Of a stretch of DNA of 64,000 nt, positions 7,703 to 17,438 are shown piece after piece. The position numbers and the translations under genes were made by a program. Origin of the DNA: Brevundimonas aveniformis DSM 17977 (GTDB taxonomy: Bacteria > Pseudomonadota > Alphaproteobacteria > Caulobacterales > Caulobacteraceae). Numbering within the stretch: the stretch's first letter is position 1; each line of letters opens with the position of its first letter. The stretch covers positions 372,001 through 436,000 of the forward strand of contig NZ_AUAO01000003.1 in NCBI RefSeq assembly GCF_000428765.1, in the 5' to 3' direction. The notes beneath the pieces are model-generated. The model saw only the letters and a program-made list of their open reading frames with translations, made no database searches and was not told the origin of the DNA.

Positions 7703-9727
7703 TCAGGCCGCACCGGAACACCGTGCGGCGGCAAGGGCGATGACGATCGCCGTCCATGCGATCCAGCCCCAGGGGAAGTGCCCGCCCGATGTACTGATAT
7801 AGCGACCGCCCCGTGTTCTGAGCACAAAGCCGACGCCGCTATTGTTCGCCAGTCGCTGAAAAAAGGCGCGATAGGCTTCAGCCTGGCGCGGAGCCAAAGT
7901 CTCGCCGGGCACCGTCAGGCTGATGGTATGCACGCCCCGTCGGCGATCGATCCATTCGAATCGCGCGCGCGCCTCCAGCCCGCCCGGACCGCGGATATGC
8001 TCGTCCCAGGGCGAGAAGTTGGTGGGCACGGCAAAATTGAACTCGCGACGGGTGATGACCTGGCGCGGCGCCCCCAACGAGATTGGCTCACGACGCGGTG
8101 TCGCGTCCAGAATGGGTAGATTGGGGCGCACCACATCGTCATAGGACAGGAACTGTCGCCCTTCCGACCCGAGGCTGACCAGAGCCTGTTCCACGTCATA
8201 AGCCTCTCGCACCGTCAGGCTGTTGGCGGCGGTATCTTCGGAGATCTGCAGCGAGGAAACGGGCCGCAACGGCGAGGCCAGTTCACGCTCCAGTTGTTCT
8301 CTGTACATTTCGGCAAGCGTCTCGGGGTCCCGATTCTCGATCAGCCGGCGCGTGTCATCTGCACGCCAACCGCGATGGGTGGTCGAACAGTCCAGCCGAG
8401 CGGGTCGGCCGACTTCACGGGGAAATGTCCACCGCTCAACAACCTCCCGCACAATCTCCAGCGGCGTCGGAGCGATGCGAACCAGTTCCGCGTTCTCGAC
8501 AAGTGGCAAAGCCCAGCCGAACCGGGCCTGCGTCAAGCGTTGCAAGTCGCCGGCCTGAGGCGGAAGCGTCCCGTCCAGCCAGTAGTCGCGACCATCCAGT
8601 CGCAATCGCACGACACAATGGTTGAAAGCCCGCGGGCTGGGAATGAAGTTGCGGACATCATCACCCATGCCGACGTTTACCAGCGCGCAACTGGCGTCCA
8701 GCCCCATCCGCCGCAGCACGGTTGTCAGAAGCACCGAGGCGTCCTTGCAGTCGCCGTAGCGCGTTGACCAGATCGTCCGCAGGGCGCGAGGCCTGAACCC
8801 GCCCTCCCCTATCGCGACGGAATGATAGCGCAGCGTTCTCTGGACGAGCCGCAGCCCCTCAACCGCTCGGGCCGCCGGGTCAGAAAAACGGCCCCGAATC
8901 GCTTCGACCTCCGCGACAAATTCGGAAGGTGGTTCCCCGTCGTCTATCGCCGCCTCATACATGCCCCGAAACAGGTCCGATACCTGAGCCCAGGTCCGCG
9001 CAAAGCCGATCTCGACCGCCTGGTATCCGACGCTCCACGCCGGCGAGTATGGCTCAGGAAGGTACGGGGCGAGGTCCCGGACCCTCCAAGTGTAGATACG
9101 TCGGCCATTGCTGTCGCCGACGCGCGGAGCCGGTGCTCCGCCGAAGCGCCGGATCAACATGCGCTGCTCCGGGCGAGCGATCACCCGACAGGTCGTCTCT
9201 ACAACGCGTGTCGACCACTGAAGGATAAAGAACCACGAGAAGGAATCTTTCAGCGCCGGCTGTTCACCGACAATCGAGTAGCAGCAATCGACGATGTCCC
9301 CCTCGCGCAGATCGGGGACCACCATGTGGGCCGTCACCCGCCCGTCATAGATCGCGCGTTCAAGATTGAGTTCGCGCCGCATCAGCTCGAAGGCCGCAGG
9401 CTGGCCCTCGTCACGCGCGACGCCACCTCTGATCACGCGAATCCCGTGGATGATCAGCCGCTCATATCGGGGGTCATAGGCAGCGTCGAAGCGTGCCGCC
9501 GACTGCAACCCATCGCGGCCCGTCACGGCCCGGACCAGACGTGTGGTCAGCCGGCGCTCTGGTCCTGTCAGATCCGCCTGGGTTTCACTGAGCAAGACGG
9601 CGATGCCGTCTGCACTGATAGCTCTGAGGTCGCGACCGTCGGTCCCCACCGGCGGAACCGGGAAGGCGGTCGGGGCCGGCGCGAACTCCAGTCCGCGCGT
9701 CGACATGCTTGTCCCGCCAGTACTCAA
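7703..9727 (-). CDS. DUF3857 and transglutaminase-like domain protein
   Basis: 674-residue protein with an N-terminal DUF3857 domain (about 40-230) and a transglutaminase-like cysteine-protease fold (about 270-380). The putative triad is visible: Cys in YGDCKDAS, His in FNHCVVRL, Asp in YWLDGTL. A C-terminal hydrophobic segment (WGWIAWTAIVIALAAARC) may anchor it. No classical signal peptide is seen at the chosen start, although MSTRGLEF seven residues in is an alternative. Such proteins often sit with envelope genes in alphaproteobacteria, but the substrate is unknown. It is divergent from the amine oxidase gene across a ~150-base spacer. Confidence 0.88.
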   Translation of the reverse strand: MSTGGTSMSTRGLEFAPAPTAFPVPPVGTDGRDLRAISADGIAVLLSETQADLTGPERRLTTRLVRAVTGRDGLQSAARFDAAYDPRYERLIIHGIRVIRGGVARDEGQPAAFELMRRELNLERAIYDGRVTAHMVVPDLREGDIVDCCYSIVGEQPALKDSFSWFFILQWSTRVVETTCRVIARPEQRMLIRRFGGAPAPRVGDSNGRRIYTWRVRDLAPYLPEPYSPAWSVGYQAVEIGFARTWAQVSDLFRGMYEAAIDDGEPPSEFVAEVEAIRGRFSDPAARAVEGLRLVQRTLRYHSVAIGEGGFRPRALRTIWSTRYGDCKDASVLLTTVLRRMGLDASCALVNVGMGDDVRNFIPSPRAFNHCVVRLRLDGRDYWLDGTLPPQAGDLQRLTQARFGWALPLVENAELVRIAPTPLEIVREVVERWTFPREVGRPARLDCSTTHRGWRADDTRRLIENRDPETLAEMYREQLERELASPLRPVSSLQISEDTAANSLTVREAYDVEQALVSLGSEGRQFLSYDDVVRPNLPILDATPRREPISLGAPRQVITRREFNFAVPTNFSPWDEHIRGPGGLEARARFEWIDRRRGVHTISLTVPGETLAPRQAEAYRAFFQRLANNSGVGFVLRTRGGRYISTSGGHFPWGWIAWTAIVIALAAARCSGAA

Positions 9728-9875
9728 ACGCCGCCCCCAACAACCGACTTAACCATAGCATCGGAACCAAGAGGAAGAACCGCGTGATCCGATCAGGCGA
9801 GTTGGCCCGATCAAGAATCCCCTTGCCGTCTTCGCCAACACCGTTCCAGATACCCATGGTTTCAGGAACGCGCCA

Positions 9876-11168
9876 ATGCTCAATCGTCGTCACGCCCTTG
9901 CACTTCTGGCCGGCTCGGCGGCAGCCTGCCGCGCCCCATCAGGGTCCGAAGAGCCGGATGTCGTCATCGTCGGAGCCGGCTCCGCCGGTATCGCTGCAGC
10001 CCAGACGCTGATCGATGCGGGCCGGACGGTCCTCGTCCTTGAGGCCATGGGCCGCGTCGGTGGTCGCGCCTTTACTGAAAGCCAGACCTTTGGAGCCCCC
10101 TTCGATGTGGGCTGTGCCTGGCTGCACAAGTCTGACGACAACCCTTACACTGACTATGCTCGCACCCAGGGATTTACGCTCCAGCCGCACGAGTACGACC
10201 TGGAACGCGTCTATTTCGGCAACCAGCCAGGCAATGCCGCCCAGGTAAACGCGGCGGAGCACGAAATCGCCGAGGCGATCATGGACGCCCCTTCCGACGT
10301 GGCGGCCAGCACTGTGGCCGACATTGATACGCCGGTCGAAGAAGCCGCCGGCGACTATCTTGGGGCGCTCGACATGGCCGTCGACCTCGATGAGCTGTCG
10401 ACCTTCGACTATGCCAATGCCGATGACCTCGAACCCAATCTGCTCTGTGCAGAGGGTTTCGGCTCAATCGTCCGCCGCCGCGCCGGAGGCCTCCCGATCC
10501 GCACGGGCACGCCTGTCCGCGGTGTTCGCTATGACGGCCCGGGTGCCATTGTTCAGACCGATGACGGAGAAATCCGTAGCCGCGCGGTGATTGTCACGGC
10601 ATCGACCGGTGTGCTGGCCGCAGACGTGATCCGCTTCACGCCCGAGCTACCCGCCGATACCCGCCAGGCGATCGACGACATTCCCATGGGCATGCTGGCC
10701 AAAATCCCGCTTCAGATCCCCAGGTCCGCTCTGGGATTGGACCCCTTCACCGATCTTATGCTGGCGCGCGACGGCAAGAATGACCTGTACTTCCTGTGTC
10801 ACCCCTTCGGCTACGACCTGATGATCGGCTTCGTCGGCGGCGATCTGGGTTGGGAGATTTCACGCGCTGGACGTGAAGCCGCCATCGACTATGCCAAGCA
10901 GGGGTTGGTCGAGATCTTTGGCTCAGACGCGGCCAATCAGGTTACCAAGGGGGCCCTGACCCCTTGGGCCTTCAATCCCTGGACGCGAGGAGCCTACGCC
11001 GCCGCCCGCCCAGGCAGATATTCGGCCCGCGCCACCCTGGCTCAACCCATCGCCAACAAGGTCTTCTTTGCCGGAGAGGCCCTGGCCGGCGGGCTGATAC
11101 AGACCTGCGGCGGGGCATTCCGCTCCGGTCAGGCCACCGCTCGCGCGGTGCATACCGCCCTCGGCTGA
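9876..11168 (+). CDS. Flavin monoamine oxidase-family FAD oxidoreductase, exported
   Basis: 430-residue FAD-dependent oxidase of the monoamine/polyamine oxidase family. After a short leader with paired arginines (MLNRRHALALLAGSAAAC) comes the dinucleotide-binding motif VVIVGAGSAGIAAAQTL and the flavin-associated VLEAMGRVGGRAFTE. The C-terminal FAD segment FFAGEALAGGLIQTCGGAFRSG is intact. The leader resembles a twin-arginine or lipoprotein signal (Cys at residue 18), which suits a folded flavoprotein exported to the periplasm, but the lipobox is weak. The amine substrate is unknown. It is convergent with the bc1 operon and shares the hairpin at 11178-11200. Confidence 0.88.
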   Translation: MLNRRHALALLAGSAAACRAPSGSEEPDVVIVGAGSAGIAAAQTLIDAGRTVLVLEAMGRVGGRAFTESQTFGAPFDVGCAWLHKSDDNPYTDYARTQGFTLQPHEYDLERVYFGNQPGNAAQVNAAEHEIAEAIMDAPSDVAASTVADIDTPVEEAAGDYLGALDMAVDLDELSTFDYANADDLEPNLLCAEGFGSIVRRRAGGLPIRTGTPVRGVRYDGPGAIVQTDDGEIRSRAVIVTASTGVLAADVIRFTPELPADTRQAIDDIPMGMLAKIPLQIPRSALGLDPFTDLMLARDGKNDLYFLCHPFGYDLMIGFVGGDLGWEISRAGREAAIDYAKQGLVEIFGSDAANQVTKGALTPWAFNPWTRGAYAAARPGRYSARATLAQPIANKVFFAGEALAGGLIQTCGGAFRSGQATARAVHTALG

Positions 11169-11177
11169 AAACGAAAA

Positions 11178-11200
11178 CGCCCGGCGCGAAGGGCCGGGCG
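11178..11200. terminator. Bidirectional terminator between amine oxidase and petC
   Basis: Perfect eight-base stem CGCCCGGC / GCCGGGCG with a seven-base loop. On the minus strand it is followed by TTTTCGTTTT, a strong U-tract for the bc1 operon; on the plus strand by TTCT, a weaker one for the amine oxidase. Confidence 0.85.
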
Positions 11201-11227
11201 TTCTCAGTTCAGGTGACGAAGTCGACC

Positions 11228-12085
11228 TCAGTGGCCGACGTCGCGCCATATCTTCTTGTAACTGAACCAGGTGATGATCCCGAACAGCAGCAGATAGATC
11301 AGAACGGCAAAGCCGGTGCGCTTGCGCTCGACCTGATGCATATCGCCCGCCCAGGCCAGGAAGGCCGCAACGTCCTGAGCCATCTGGTCGACGGTCGGCT
11401 CGGTGCCGTCGTCATAGGTTACAGCGCCCGCCACCAGCGGCGGGGCCATGGCGATGAAACCGCCCGGCGGCACATGGTGCTCGTCGCCTTCCCAGAACGG
11501 GCTCATGTCACCGTTCATATAGGGATTGTAGTGCTGGCCCGGATTGATCCGCAGACCATCAGGCGCATCGCGGTAGCCTGTCAGGATCGAATAGACATAT
11601 TCGGCACCGCCATGGCGGGCCTTGGTGATCACCGACAGATCCGGCGGTGCCGCGCCGCCATTGGCAAAGGCCGCCGCGGTCGCGTTCGGGAACGGAGCCC
11701 GGAAATGGTCCGCCGGTGTGGCCGGGCGTGTGATCGGCTCACCCGTTTCGGTGTCGGTATCCGGCACCTCGATCTGGGCGGCAATCGCCGCGACATAGGG
11801 GTTGCGAGCGGCTTCGTGGTGCTCGTCGTAGAACGGCCCGCCTTCCTGCCCCAGCATCCGGTAGGCCATCAGGTTCATCGAGTGACAGGCCGAACAAACC
11901 TGCTCATAGACCCGATAGCCGCGCTGAAGCTGGCCCTGATCAAAGGTACCGAACGGCCCCTCGAAGCTGAAGTTGACGTTGCGCGGATGCAGGGCACCGC
12001 CTTCGGCCTGGGCCGCACCGGCACCCATCAGGGCGACGGCTGCAAAGAGCCCGGCGGCGACGCGCTTGGTAAGCGTGGAGGTCAT
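11228..12085 (-). CDS. petC: Cytochrome c1 of the bc1 complex
   Basis: Heme-bearing subunit of the ubiquinol-cytochrome c reductase that passes electrons from the Rieske centre to cytochrome c. The 285-residue precursor has a Sec signal peptide (cleavage after AAQA, about residue 27), the heme c motif CSACH near residue 65, a distal methionine in FIAMAPPLVAG, and a C-terminal membrane anchor (about 258-276, FAVLIYLLLFGIITWFSYKK). Cytochrome b and c1 are separate genes here, unlike the fused fbcH of Bradyrhizobium. It is last in petA-petB-petC, six bases after petB, and followed by a strong terminator. Confidence 0.97.
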   Translation of the reverse strand: MTSTLTKRVAAGLFAAVALMGAGAAQAEGGALHPRNVNFSFEGPFGTFDQGQLQRGYRVYEQVCSACHSMNLMAYRMLGQEGGPFYDEHHEAARNPYVAAIAAQIEVPDTDTETGEPITRPATPADHFRAPFPNATAAAFANGGAAPPDLSVITKARHGGAEYVYSILTGYRDAPDGLRINPGQHYNPYMNGDMSPFWEGDEHHVPPGGFIAMAPPLVAGAVTYDDGTEPTVDQMAQDVAAFLAWAGDMHQVERKRTGFAVLIYLLLFGIITWFSYKKIWRDVGH

Positions 12086-12091
12086 CGCGGC

Positions 12092-13393
12092 TCAGCCCTT
12101 CTGCTCGGTTTCGCCGGTCAGGACCGGCTCGGAGATGGAAGCCGGCACAGCCAGCGGCGTTTCCTTCAGACCCACCCAGGGCATCAGCACCAGGAAGAAG
12201 AGGAAGTAGTACGCCGTCAGCACACGTGTCAGCCACAGGTAGGTGTTGATGTCGCCATCAAACAGCGTGAACCCGCCGCCGATGCCCGGAATGACGTTGG
12301 CGTCCGGCAGCTGAGCGCCGCACCAGCCAAGGCCTAGGCAGACCACCACAAAGATCACGAACAGCTTCTTCATGGTCGGGCGATAGCGCATGGACCGAAC
12401 CCGCGAGGTGTCCAGCCACGGCAGGATGAACAGCACGCCGATCGCCGCGAACATGGCCACCACACCGCCGAACTTGTCGGGAATGGCGCGCAGGATCGCG
12501 TAGAAGGGCAGCATGTACCACTCGGGTACGATGTGCGCCGGGGTCTGGAGCGGGTTTGCCTCGATATAGTTGTCGGCATGGCCCAGGGCGTTCGGGTTGT
12601 AGAAGACGAACACCGCAAACAGCATCAGGAACAGGATGATCGCAAAGCCGTCCTTGACCGTGAAATACGGATGGAACGGCAGGTAGTCCTTCGACCGCGA
12701 GTCCTTCGGCATCAGAATGCCGACCGGGTTGCTCTGGCCCACCTGGTGCAGCGCCCACAGGTGCAGGAACACCACGCCCGCGATCGCGAACGGCAGCAGG
12801 TAGTGCAGCGAGAAGAAGCGGTTCAGCGTCGCATTGTCGATCGCCGGACCGCCGCGCAGCCAGATCAGGATCGGTTCACCGATAACCGGGATAGCCCCGA
12901 TCAGATTAGTGATCACCTCGGCACCCCAATAGGACATCTGGCCCCACGGCAGGACGTAGCCGAGGAAGGCCGTGGCGATCAGCAGGAAGAAGATCACACA
13001 GCCCAGGATCCAGATCATCTCACGCGGCTGCTTGTACGAGCCGTAGTAGAGGCCGCGGAACATGTGGATATAGACCGCGATGAAGAACATCGACGCCCCG
13101 TTGGCGTGGACGTAGCGGATCAGCCAGCCGCCCGGCACGTCGCGCATGATGCGCTCGACCGAATCGAACGCCAGCTCGGTATTGGGGGTGTAGTGCATGG
13201 CCAGCACGATGCCGGTGGCAATCTGGACAACCAGACACAGCGTCAGGATGGCCCCGAAGGTCCACCAATAGTTCAGGTTCCGCGGGGTCGGCAGCGCCAT
13301 GTAGTCGGCACCGAAGCGGATGATGGGCAGGCGCTCGTCCAGCCACTTCTCGATGCCGGTCTTCGGCACATAGGTCGATTCGTGATCGCTCAT
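12092..13393 (-). CDS. petB: Cytochrome b of the bc1 complex
   Basis: Membrane subunit carrying the two b hemes and the Qo and Qi quinone sites. The 433-residue protein has eight predicted helices. Visible are the helix-B/D histidine partners around [29 protein letters not shown] (shortened) and FLHLWALH, the Qo-site PEWY in [14 protein letters not shown], and the cd-helix glycine region WGQMSYWG. The start [10 protein letters not shown] at 13393 was chosen; a 71-residue upstream extension runs into the Rieske gene and is unlike the family. It follows petA by seven bases. Confidence 0.97.
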   Translation of the reverse strand: MSDHESTYVPKTGIEKWLDERLPIIRFGADYMALPTPRNLNYWWTFGAILTLCLVVQIATGIVLAMHYTPNTELAFDSVERIMRDVPGGWLIRYVHANGASMFFIAVYIHMFRGLYYGSYKQPREMIWILGCVIFFLLIATAFLGYVLPWGQMSYWGAEVITNLIGAIPVIGEPILIWLRGGPAIDNATLNRFFSLHYLLPFAIAGVVFLHLWALHQVGQSNPVGILMPKDSRSKDYLPFHPYFTVKDGFAIILFLMLFAVFVFYNPNALGHADNYIEANPLQTPAHIVPEWYMLPFYAILRAIPDKFGGVVAMFAAIGVLFILPWLDTSRVRSMRYRPTMKKLFVIFVVVCLGLGWCGAQLPDANVIPGIGGGFTLFDGDINTYLWLTRVLTAYYFLFFLVLMPWVGLKETPLAVPASISEPVLTGETEQKG

Positions 13394-13400
13394 GGGTGCC

Positions 13401-13937
13401 TCAGCCGATACGGATGGAAGTGTCAGACAGGTATTCGTAATCCGGCACGACCAGATTCTTCGGGGCCGGTCCCTTACGGATACGTCCTGAGGTGTCGTAG
13501 TGCGAGCCATGGCACGGGCAGAACCAGCCACCATAATCACCGGTGCCGAACGTCGGCACACAGCCCAGGTGCGTACACGACCCGACAACAACCAGATACT
13601 GGTCATGGCCGGCCTTCACGCGGTCAGCATCGGCCTGGGGGTCCTTGAGCGCCGAAAGCGGGGTTTGTTCCGCCTCCTGGATCTCCTCGGCCGTGCGGTA
13701 GCGCACAAACACCGGCTTGCCCTGCCAGCGGATCACCACCTGCGAACCTTCCGAGACCTTGGTCAGGTCGAAGTCGATGGAGGCCAGCGCCACCGTGTCA
13801 GCCGCCGGGTTCATCTGGTTGATCAGCGGCCAGACGCAAGCCGCGCCCGCGCCAACCGCCGCAGCCCCGGCTGCAATGTGAATAAAGTCGCGGCGATTCG
13901 GATCGCCGTCGCCGTCGTGAACGACCTGATCGGTCAC
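13401..13937 (-). CDS. petA: Rieske iron-sulfur subunit of the bc1 complex
   Basis: Ubiquinol-cytochrome c reductase iron-sulfur subunit. The 178-residue product has an uncleaved Tat-type N-terminal anchor (NRRDFI then [17 protein letters not shown]) and both cluster-binding boxes, CTHLGC and CPCHGSH, giving two Cys, two His and the structural disulfide. I chose GTG at 13937 because GAAGG lies eight bases upstream; a GTG at 13946 would add three residues. It is first in the operon with about 165 bases of upstream spacer that should hold the promoter; I see no clear operator there. Confidence 0.96.
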   Translation of the reverse strand: MTDQVVHDGDGDPNRRDFIHIAAGAAAVGAGAACVWPLINQMNPAADTVALASIDFDLTKVSEGSQVVIRWQGKPVFVRYRTAEEIQEAEQTPLSALKDPQADADRVKAGHDQYLVVVGSCTHLGCVPTFGTGDYGGWFCPCHGSHYDTSGRIRKGPAPKNLVVPDYEYLSDTSIRIG

Positions 13938-14102
13938 TGAGCCCACCTTCGTCAGGGGCCGCGATTGCGCAAACGCCGTCGCGGCAGAAATAGCCGTATG
14001 TGCGACCGGGATTAGAGCCCGCCCGCACCTTTTTCAACTAGCCAGTTGGCCGAAATCCACGCTTTCGCACCAGAAGAGGCCCTTGTTGCGAGTGTCTCGC
14101 AG

Positions 14103-15365
14103 CTATCGGGGTGATCCATCCAGTTCAGAGATGCTGGCAAAGTTCGCAGGCTCGCCTGCCTGTTCGGCAGCGACGGCCTCGACCCGTCGCATGACCCTCA
14201 GCACATTGGCACCGGCCAATTTGGCCAGGTCCGCGTCTGACCAGCCGCGCCGCGCCAGCTCCTCCAACAGGCCCGGATAGTCGGCCACACTGTCCAGTCC
14301 CGGGATGGTCGACGGGATGCCGTCGAAATCGCCGCCCAGACCCACGTGATCAATGCCGGCAACATCGCGGATGTGCGCGATGTGGTCCGCGACCTGCGAC
14401 AGGCTGGCCTGGGGAAGCGGATTGGCCTCGGCCCAAGCGGTCAATCCCTGGGCGACCTGGTCGTCATTACCGCCCAGCGCAGCCAACCGGTCCCGCTCCG
14501 CCGTGCGCGCCAGGCTCCAGTCCCGAATCTCTTGTGAAATGAAGCCAGGAACGAAGGTGACCATGACGACCCCGCCATTCTGGGCCACACGCCGCAGCAC
14601 CGCGTCGGGGACATTGCGCGGATGATTGTCCAGAGCCCGCGCTGACGAGTGCGAGAAGATCACCGGTGCCGAAGTCACATCCAGCACATCGTTCATGGTC
14701 GCCTCGGAGACGTGCGACAAATCCACCAGCATCCCAAGGCGGTTCATTTCGCGCACGACCGCCACGCCGAACGGCGTCAGACCATCGTGCTCAGGCTCGT
14801 CCGTGGCGGAATCGACCCAGTCCAGATTGTCTGAGTGCGTCAGGGTAATATAGCGCACCCCCAACGCCTGGAATGAGCGCAACACCGACAGGGAGTTGTT
14901 CAGGGCGTTGCCCCCCTCCATCCCGATCAGCGAGGCGATACGGCCCTCGCGGTGGATTCGCTCAATATCGTCGGCCGTATAGGCCAGCTCAAAGACATCG
15001 GGATGGCGGCGAACCAACTCGTGCACAATGTCGATCTGTTGCAGCACCTTGGCAGCGGCATCGGGTCCGCCCAACGAGGCCGGAACATAGACCGACCAGA
15101 ACTGCCCCCCGACACCCCCTGCCCGCAACCGCGCAATATCGGTGTGCATCGGCGGATCCAGCCGAGACAGGTCCTGGGTCACGTCCAGCTGACGTGCGTC
15201 ACCGTGCCAGCGTTCCTCGACCTGCCAGGGCAGATCATTGTGGCCGTCGATCAGGGGGGTCTGCTCGAGAACGGCACGAACCCTTTGGGATTCGGGGCTG
15301 TCCTGGGCGGCGGCGGGCGTGGTGATCATGGCAAGGGCGGCGGTCAGCAGGAGAACACGATGCAT
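14103..15365 (-). CDS. Membrane/renal-type dipeptidase (M19), secreted
   Basis: 420-residue zinc dipeptidase of family M19. A Sec signal peptide covers about residues 1-20 (ending PAAAQ). Metal and active-site motifs are visible: DGHNDLPW, the bridging glutamate in [26 protein letters not shown], and [10 protein letters not shown]. The family cleaves dipeptides, including some D-amino-acid containing ones, at the periplasmic or outer surface. The ATG at 15365 is followed directly by the hydrophobic core. It is divergent from hemF across ~70 bases. Confidence 0.93.
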   Translation of the reverse strand: MHRVLLLTAALAMITTPAAAQDSPESQRVRAVLEQTPLIDGHNDLPWQVEERWHGDARQLDVTQDLSRLDPPMHTDIARLRAGGVGGQFWSVYVPASLGGPDAAAKVLQQIDIVHELVRRHPDVFELAYTADDIERIHREGRIASLIGMEGGNALNNSLSVLRSFQALGVRYITLTHSDNLDWVDSATDEPEHDGLTPFGVAVVREMNRLGMLVDLSHVSEATMNDVLDVTSAPVIFSHSSARALDNHPRNVPDAVLRRVAQNGGVVMVTFVPGFISQEIRDWSLARTAERDRLAALGGNDDQVAQGLTAWAEANPLPQASLSQVADHIAHIRDVAGIDHVGLGGDFDGIPSTIPGLDSVADYPGLLEELARRGWSDADLAKLAGANVLRVMRRVEAVAAEQAGEPANFASISELDGSPR

Positions 15366-15436
15366 ATCAAACTCCGAACAAGGGAATCACCCTAGCCGGG
15401 GTGACGCCACGTTGCGACTGTGATTGAAGGCGCGCC

Positions 15437-16312
15437 ATGACCCTCGACCTCGATCTGACAGAACGCCAGGAAATTGCGCGCGCCTGGTTTGAAACTTTCC
15501 GCGATCAACTCTGTGATACGCTCGAGGCGCTTGAGGACGCCGCCGATCCTGACCTCTATCCCGGCGCTGCGGGACGCTTCGAACGCACGGCCTGGAAACG
15601 CGACGGTGACGGCGGCGGCGGCGTGGCTTCGATCCTGAGAGGCCGGTTGTTCGAAAAGGCCGGCGTCCATGTGTCGACGGTCTGGGGTGAGTTCACGCCA
15701 GAGTTCGCCAAGGCCATCCCCGGCGCAGAGGAAGATCGACGGTTCCACGCTACAGGCGTCAGCGTCATCATTCACCCGAAGAACCCGCACATCCCCACAT
15801 CGCACATGAATACGCGACTGATCTCGACGACCAGGTCGTGGTTCGGCGGCGGCGGCGATCTGACGCCGATGCTGGACGCGCAGCGCACGCAGGAAAACGC
15901 CGACGCCATCGCCTTTCATGCCGCCATGCGGGCCGCTTGCGACGCGCAGGACCCGACCTGGTACGCCAAATACAAGGCTTGGTGCGACGAGTACTTCTTC
16001 CTGCCCCACCGGCACGAACCGCGTGGCATCGGCGGCATATTCTATGACCATCACTACAGCGGCGATTTTGGCCGCGACCTGACCTTCACCCGTGATGTCG
16101 GTCTGGCCTTCAAGGACAGTTATGCGGACATCGTGTGCGGACGCATGGCCCAGCCCTGGACTCCCGCCGAGCGCGATGAGCAGCTGATCCGGCGTGGTCG
16201 TTACGTCGAGTTCAACCTGCTCTACGACCGGGGTACGACCTTTGGTCTCAAGACCGGCGGCAATGTCGAAGCCATCCTCAGTTCCATGCCGCCCGAGGTG
16301 AAATGGCCGTGA
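15437..16312 (+). CDS. hemF: Oxygen-dependent coproporphyrinogen-III oxidase
   Basis: Aerobic heme-biosynthesis enzyme that decarboxylates coproporphyrinogen III to protoporphyrinogen IX. The 291-residue protein is typical in length and carries the family hallmarks [61 protein letters not shown] and the C-terminal [20 protein letters not shown] (shortened to twenty residues). It is convergent with the amidotransferase gene, separated by eight bases. Confidence 0.97.
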   Translation: MTLDLDLTERQEIARAWFETFRDQLCDTLEALEDAADPDLYPGAAGRFERTAWKRDGDGGGGVASILRGRLFEKAGVHVSTVWGEFTPEFAKAIPGAEEDRRFHATGVSVIIHPKNPHIPTSHMNTRLISTTRSWFGGGGDLTPMLDAQRTQENADAIAFHAAMRAACDAQDPTWYAKYKAWCDEYFFLPHRHEPRGIGGIFYDHHYSGDFGRDLTFTRDVGLAFKDSYADIVCGRMAQPWTPAERDEQLIRRGRYVEFNLLYDRGTTFGLKTGGNVEAILSSMPPEVKWP

Positions 16313-16320
16313 GCCACAGA

Positions 16321-17034
16321 CTAGATGCGACCGCTACCGTCGATCGGCTGCCGCAGGAAATTTTGGATCCATTGGGCGACGACCAGTCGGTCGTTGGGGC
16401 CATCCAGACTGGCCATCGCCTGACGGGCGAAGTGCGGCTCGTAGCGGGCACCTCGGATGTCAATCAGAGCCTTGGCGAATTCCGGCGTGAACTCGGGGTG
16501 ACCCTGGAACGAGATGGAGTCCCGACCATGGATCAGTCCGGCATAGGGGCAAAAGCCGCTGGTCAGCGTCACCCAGGTTGAGGCCCCACGATCAATCACC
16601 TGGTCCTGGTGGGAGGCCGGCAGTCGAACGGTTTCAAGCCAGGGCTCCATCCAGTCCCGTCGCCTGTCAACCTGATAGGAATGGACGCCAATGCCCCAAC
16701 CCCGGGGCCACTTCTTCACGTCGCAGCCGTTGGCCTTGGCCATGACCTGGTGTCCGAAACAGATCCCGACCATTTTGCAGTGGCCCTGCGCGCCGATGAT
16801 CCACATCTTGAGGTTCTGAATCCAGGCGTCGCCGTCATAGACGCCTGACGGCGAACCGGTGATCACCACGCCCTGATGTTCGCCGCGCTCAGGCAGCGGA
16901 TCCGTCTGGACGTCGAACACCTCGGACTCGAAGCCATCGTGACCGATCATCTCGATCAGCATGTCGGGGTAGCTGCCGAATCGTGCTTCCAGCTCTGGCG
17001 GCGGGGCTCCGGTCTTCAGGATGGCCACCTTCAC
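16321..17034 (-). CDS. Class I glutamine amidotransferase (GuaA-like)
   Basis: 237-residue stand-alone class I glutamine amidotransferase domain. The triad is visible: nucleophile Cys in GICFGHQVMA, His and Glu in FQGHPEFTPE. There is no synthetase domain, so it is not GMP synthase itself; related free-standing proteins include gamma-glutamyl hydrolase-like enzymes such as GGP/PuuD relatives. It is the last gene of a five-gene unit in which each start overlaps the previous stop by four bases (here with the DUF3052 gene). The acceptor substrate is unknown. Confidence 0.88.
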   Translation of the reverse strand: MKVAILKTGAPPPELEARFGSYPDMLIEMIGHDGFESEVFDVQTDPLPERGEHQGVVITGSPSGVYDGDAWIQNLKMWIIGAQGHCKMVGICFGHQVMAKANGCDVKKWPRGWGIGVHSYQVDRRRDWMEPWLETVRLPASHQDQVIDRGASTWVTLTSGFCPYAGLIHGRDSISFQGHPEFTPEFAKALIDIRGARYEPHFARQAMASLDGPNDRLVVAQWIQNFLRQPIDGSGRI

Positions 17035-17438
17035 GTCCGTCTCCTCAGGAATTTCAGGCCGGACCAGTCGGTATCGACCGCGCAGACCTTCACATCGACC
17101 CAGCCGGTTGGCAGCACAATCTCACGCACGCCGTCCTCTGTGAGGTCAAGGAACATGGTCGAGCTCTTCTTGGGCCAGCTGATCCAGACCATGCCGCCGG
17201 TCGGCCGCGCGTTGAACACCGACCCGATAACCGTCTCAAGTTCGAGGCGGCTCCGCACGAACAGATGCAGGATCTGCGCGCCTTCGATCTCACCGTCGCT
17301 GCGGCGCGCGCCGGTCGGCAGGGGCGACACCAGCGCATCGTAGTTTGGCGGCGCATTCACGGTCGCCAGAACGTCGCCTGATCGAACACCCAGCTTGTCG
17401 ACCAGCCGCTTGCCTGAATAGCCAACCCGCTCCGTCAT
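17031..17438 (-). CDS. DUF3052-like protein
   Basis: 135-residue soluble protein opening with GYSGKRLVDKLGVRSGDV, the pattern seen in DUF3052 proteins. No catalytic motif or membrane segment is evident. It overlaps cca upstream and the amidotransferase downstream by four bases each, so it is made as part of the same translationally coupled unit. Function unknown; the position suggests a housekeeping accessory role, which is inference. Confidence 0.75.
   Translation of the reverse strand: MTERVGYSGKRLVDKLGVRSGDVLATVNAPPNYDALVSPLPTGARRSDGEIEGAQILHLFVRSRLELETVIGSVFNARPTGGMVWISWPKKSSTMFLDLTEDGVREIVLPTGWVDVKVCAVDTDWSGLKFLRRRT

Noticed and set aside
8822-9787. 321-codon plus-strand frame opposite the transglutaminase-like gene
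   Set aside because: Antisense to a gene with intact catalytic motifs; composition is not protein-like.
10964-13648. Two long plus-strand frames opposite the bc1 operon
   Set aside because: They lie antisense to petC and petB, whose products have full family motifs; the shadow translations are low-complexity and unlike any family.
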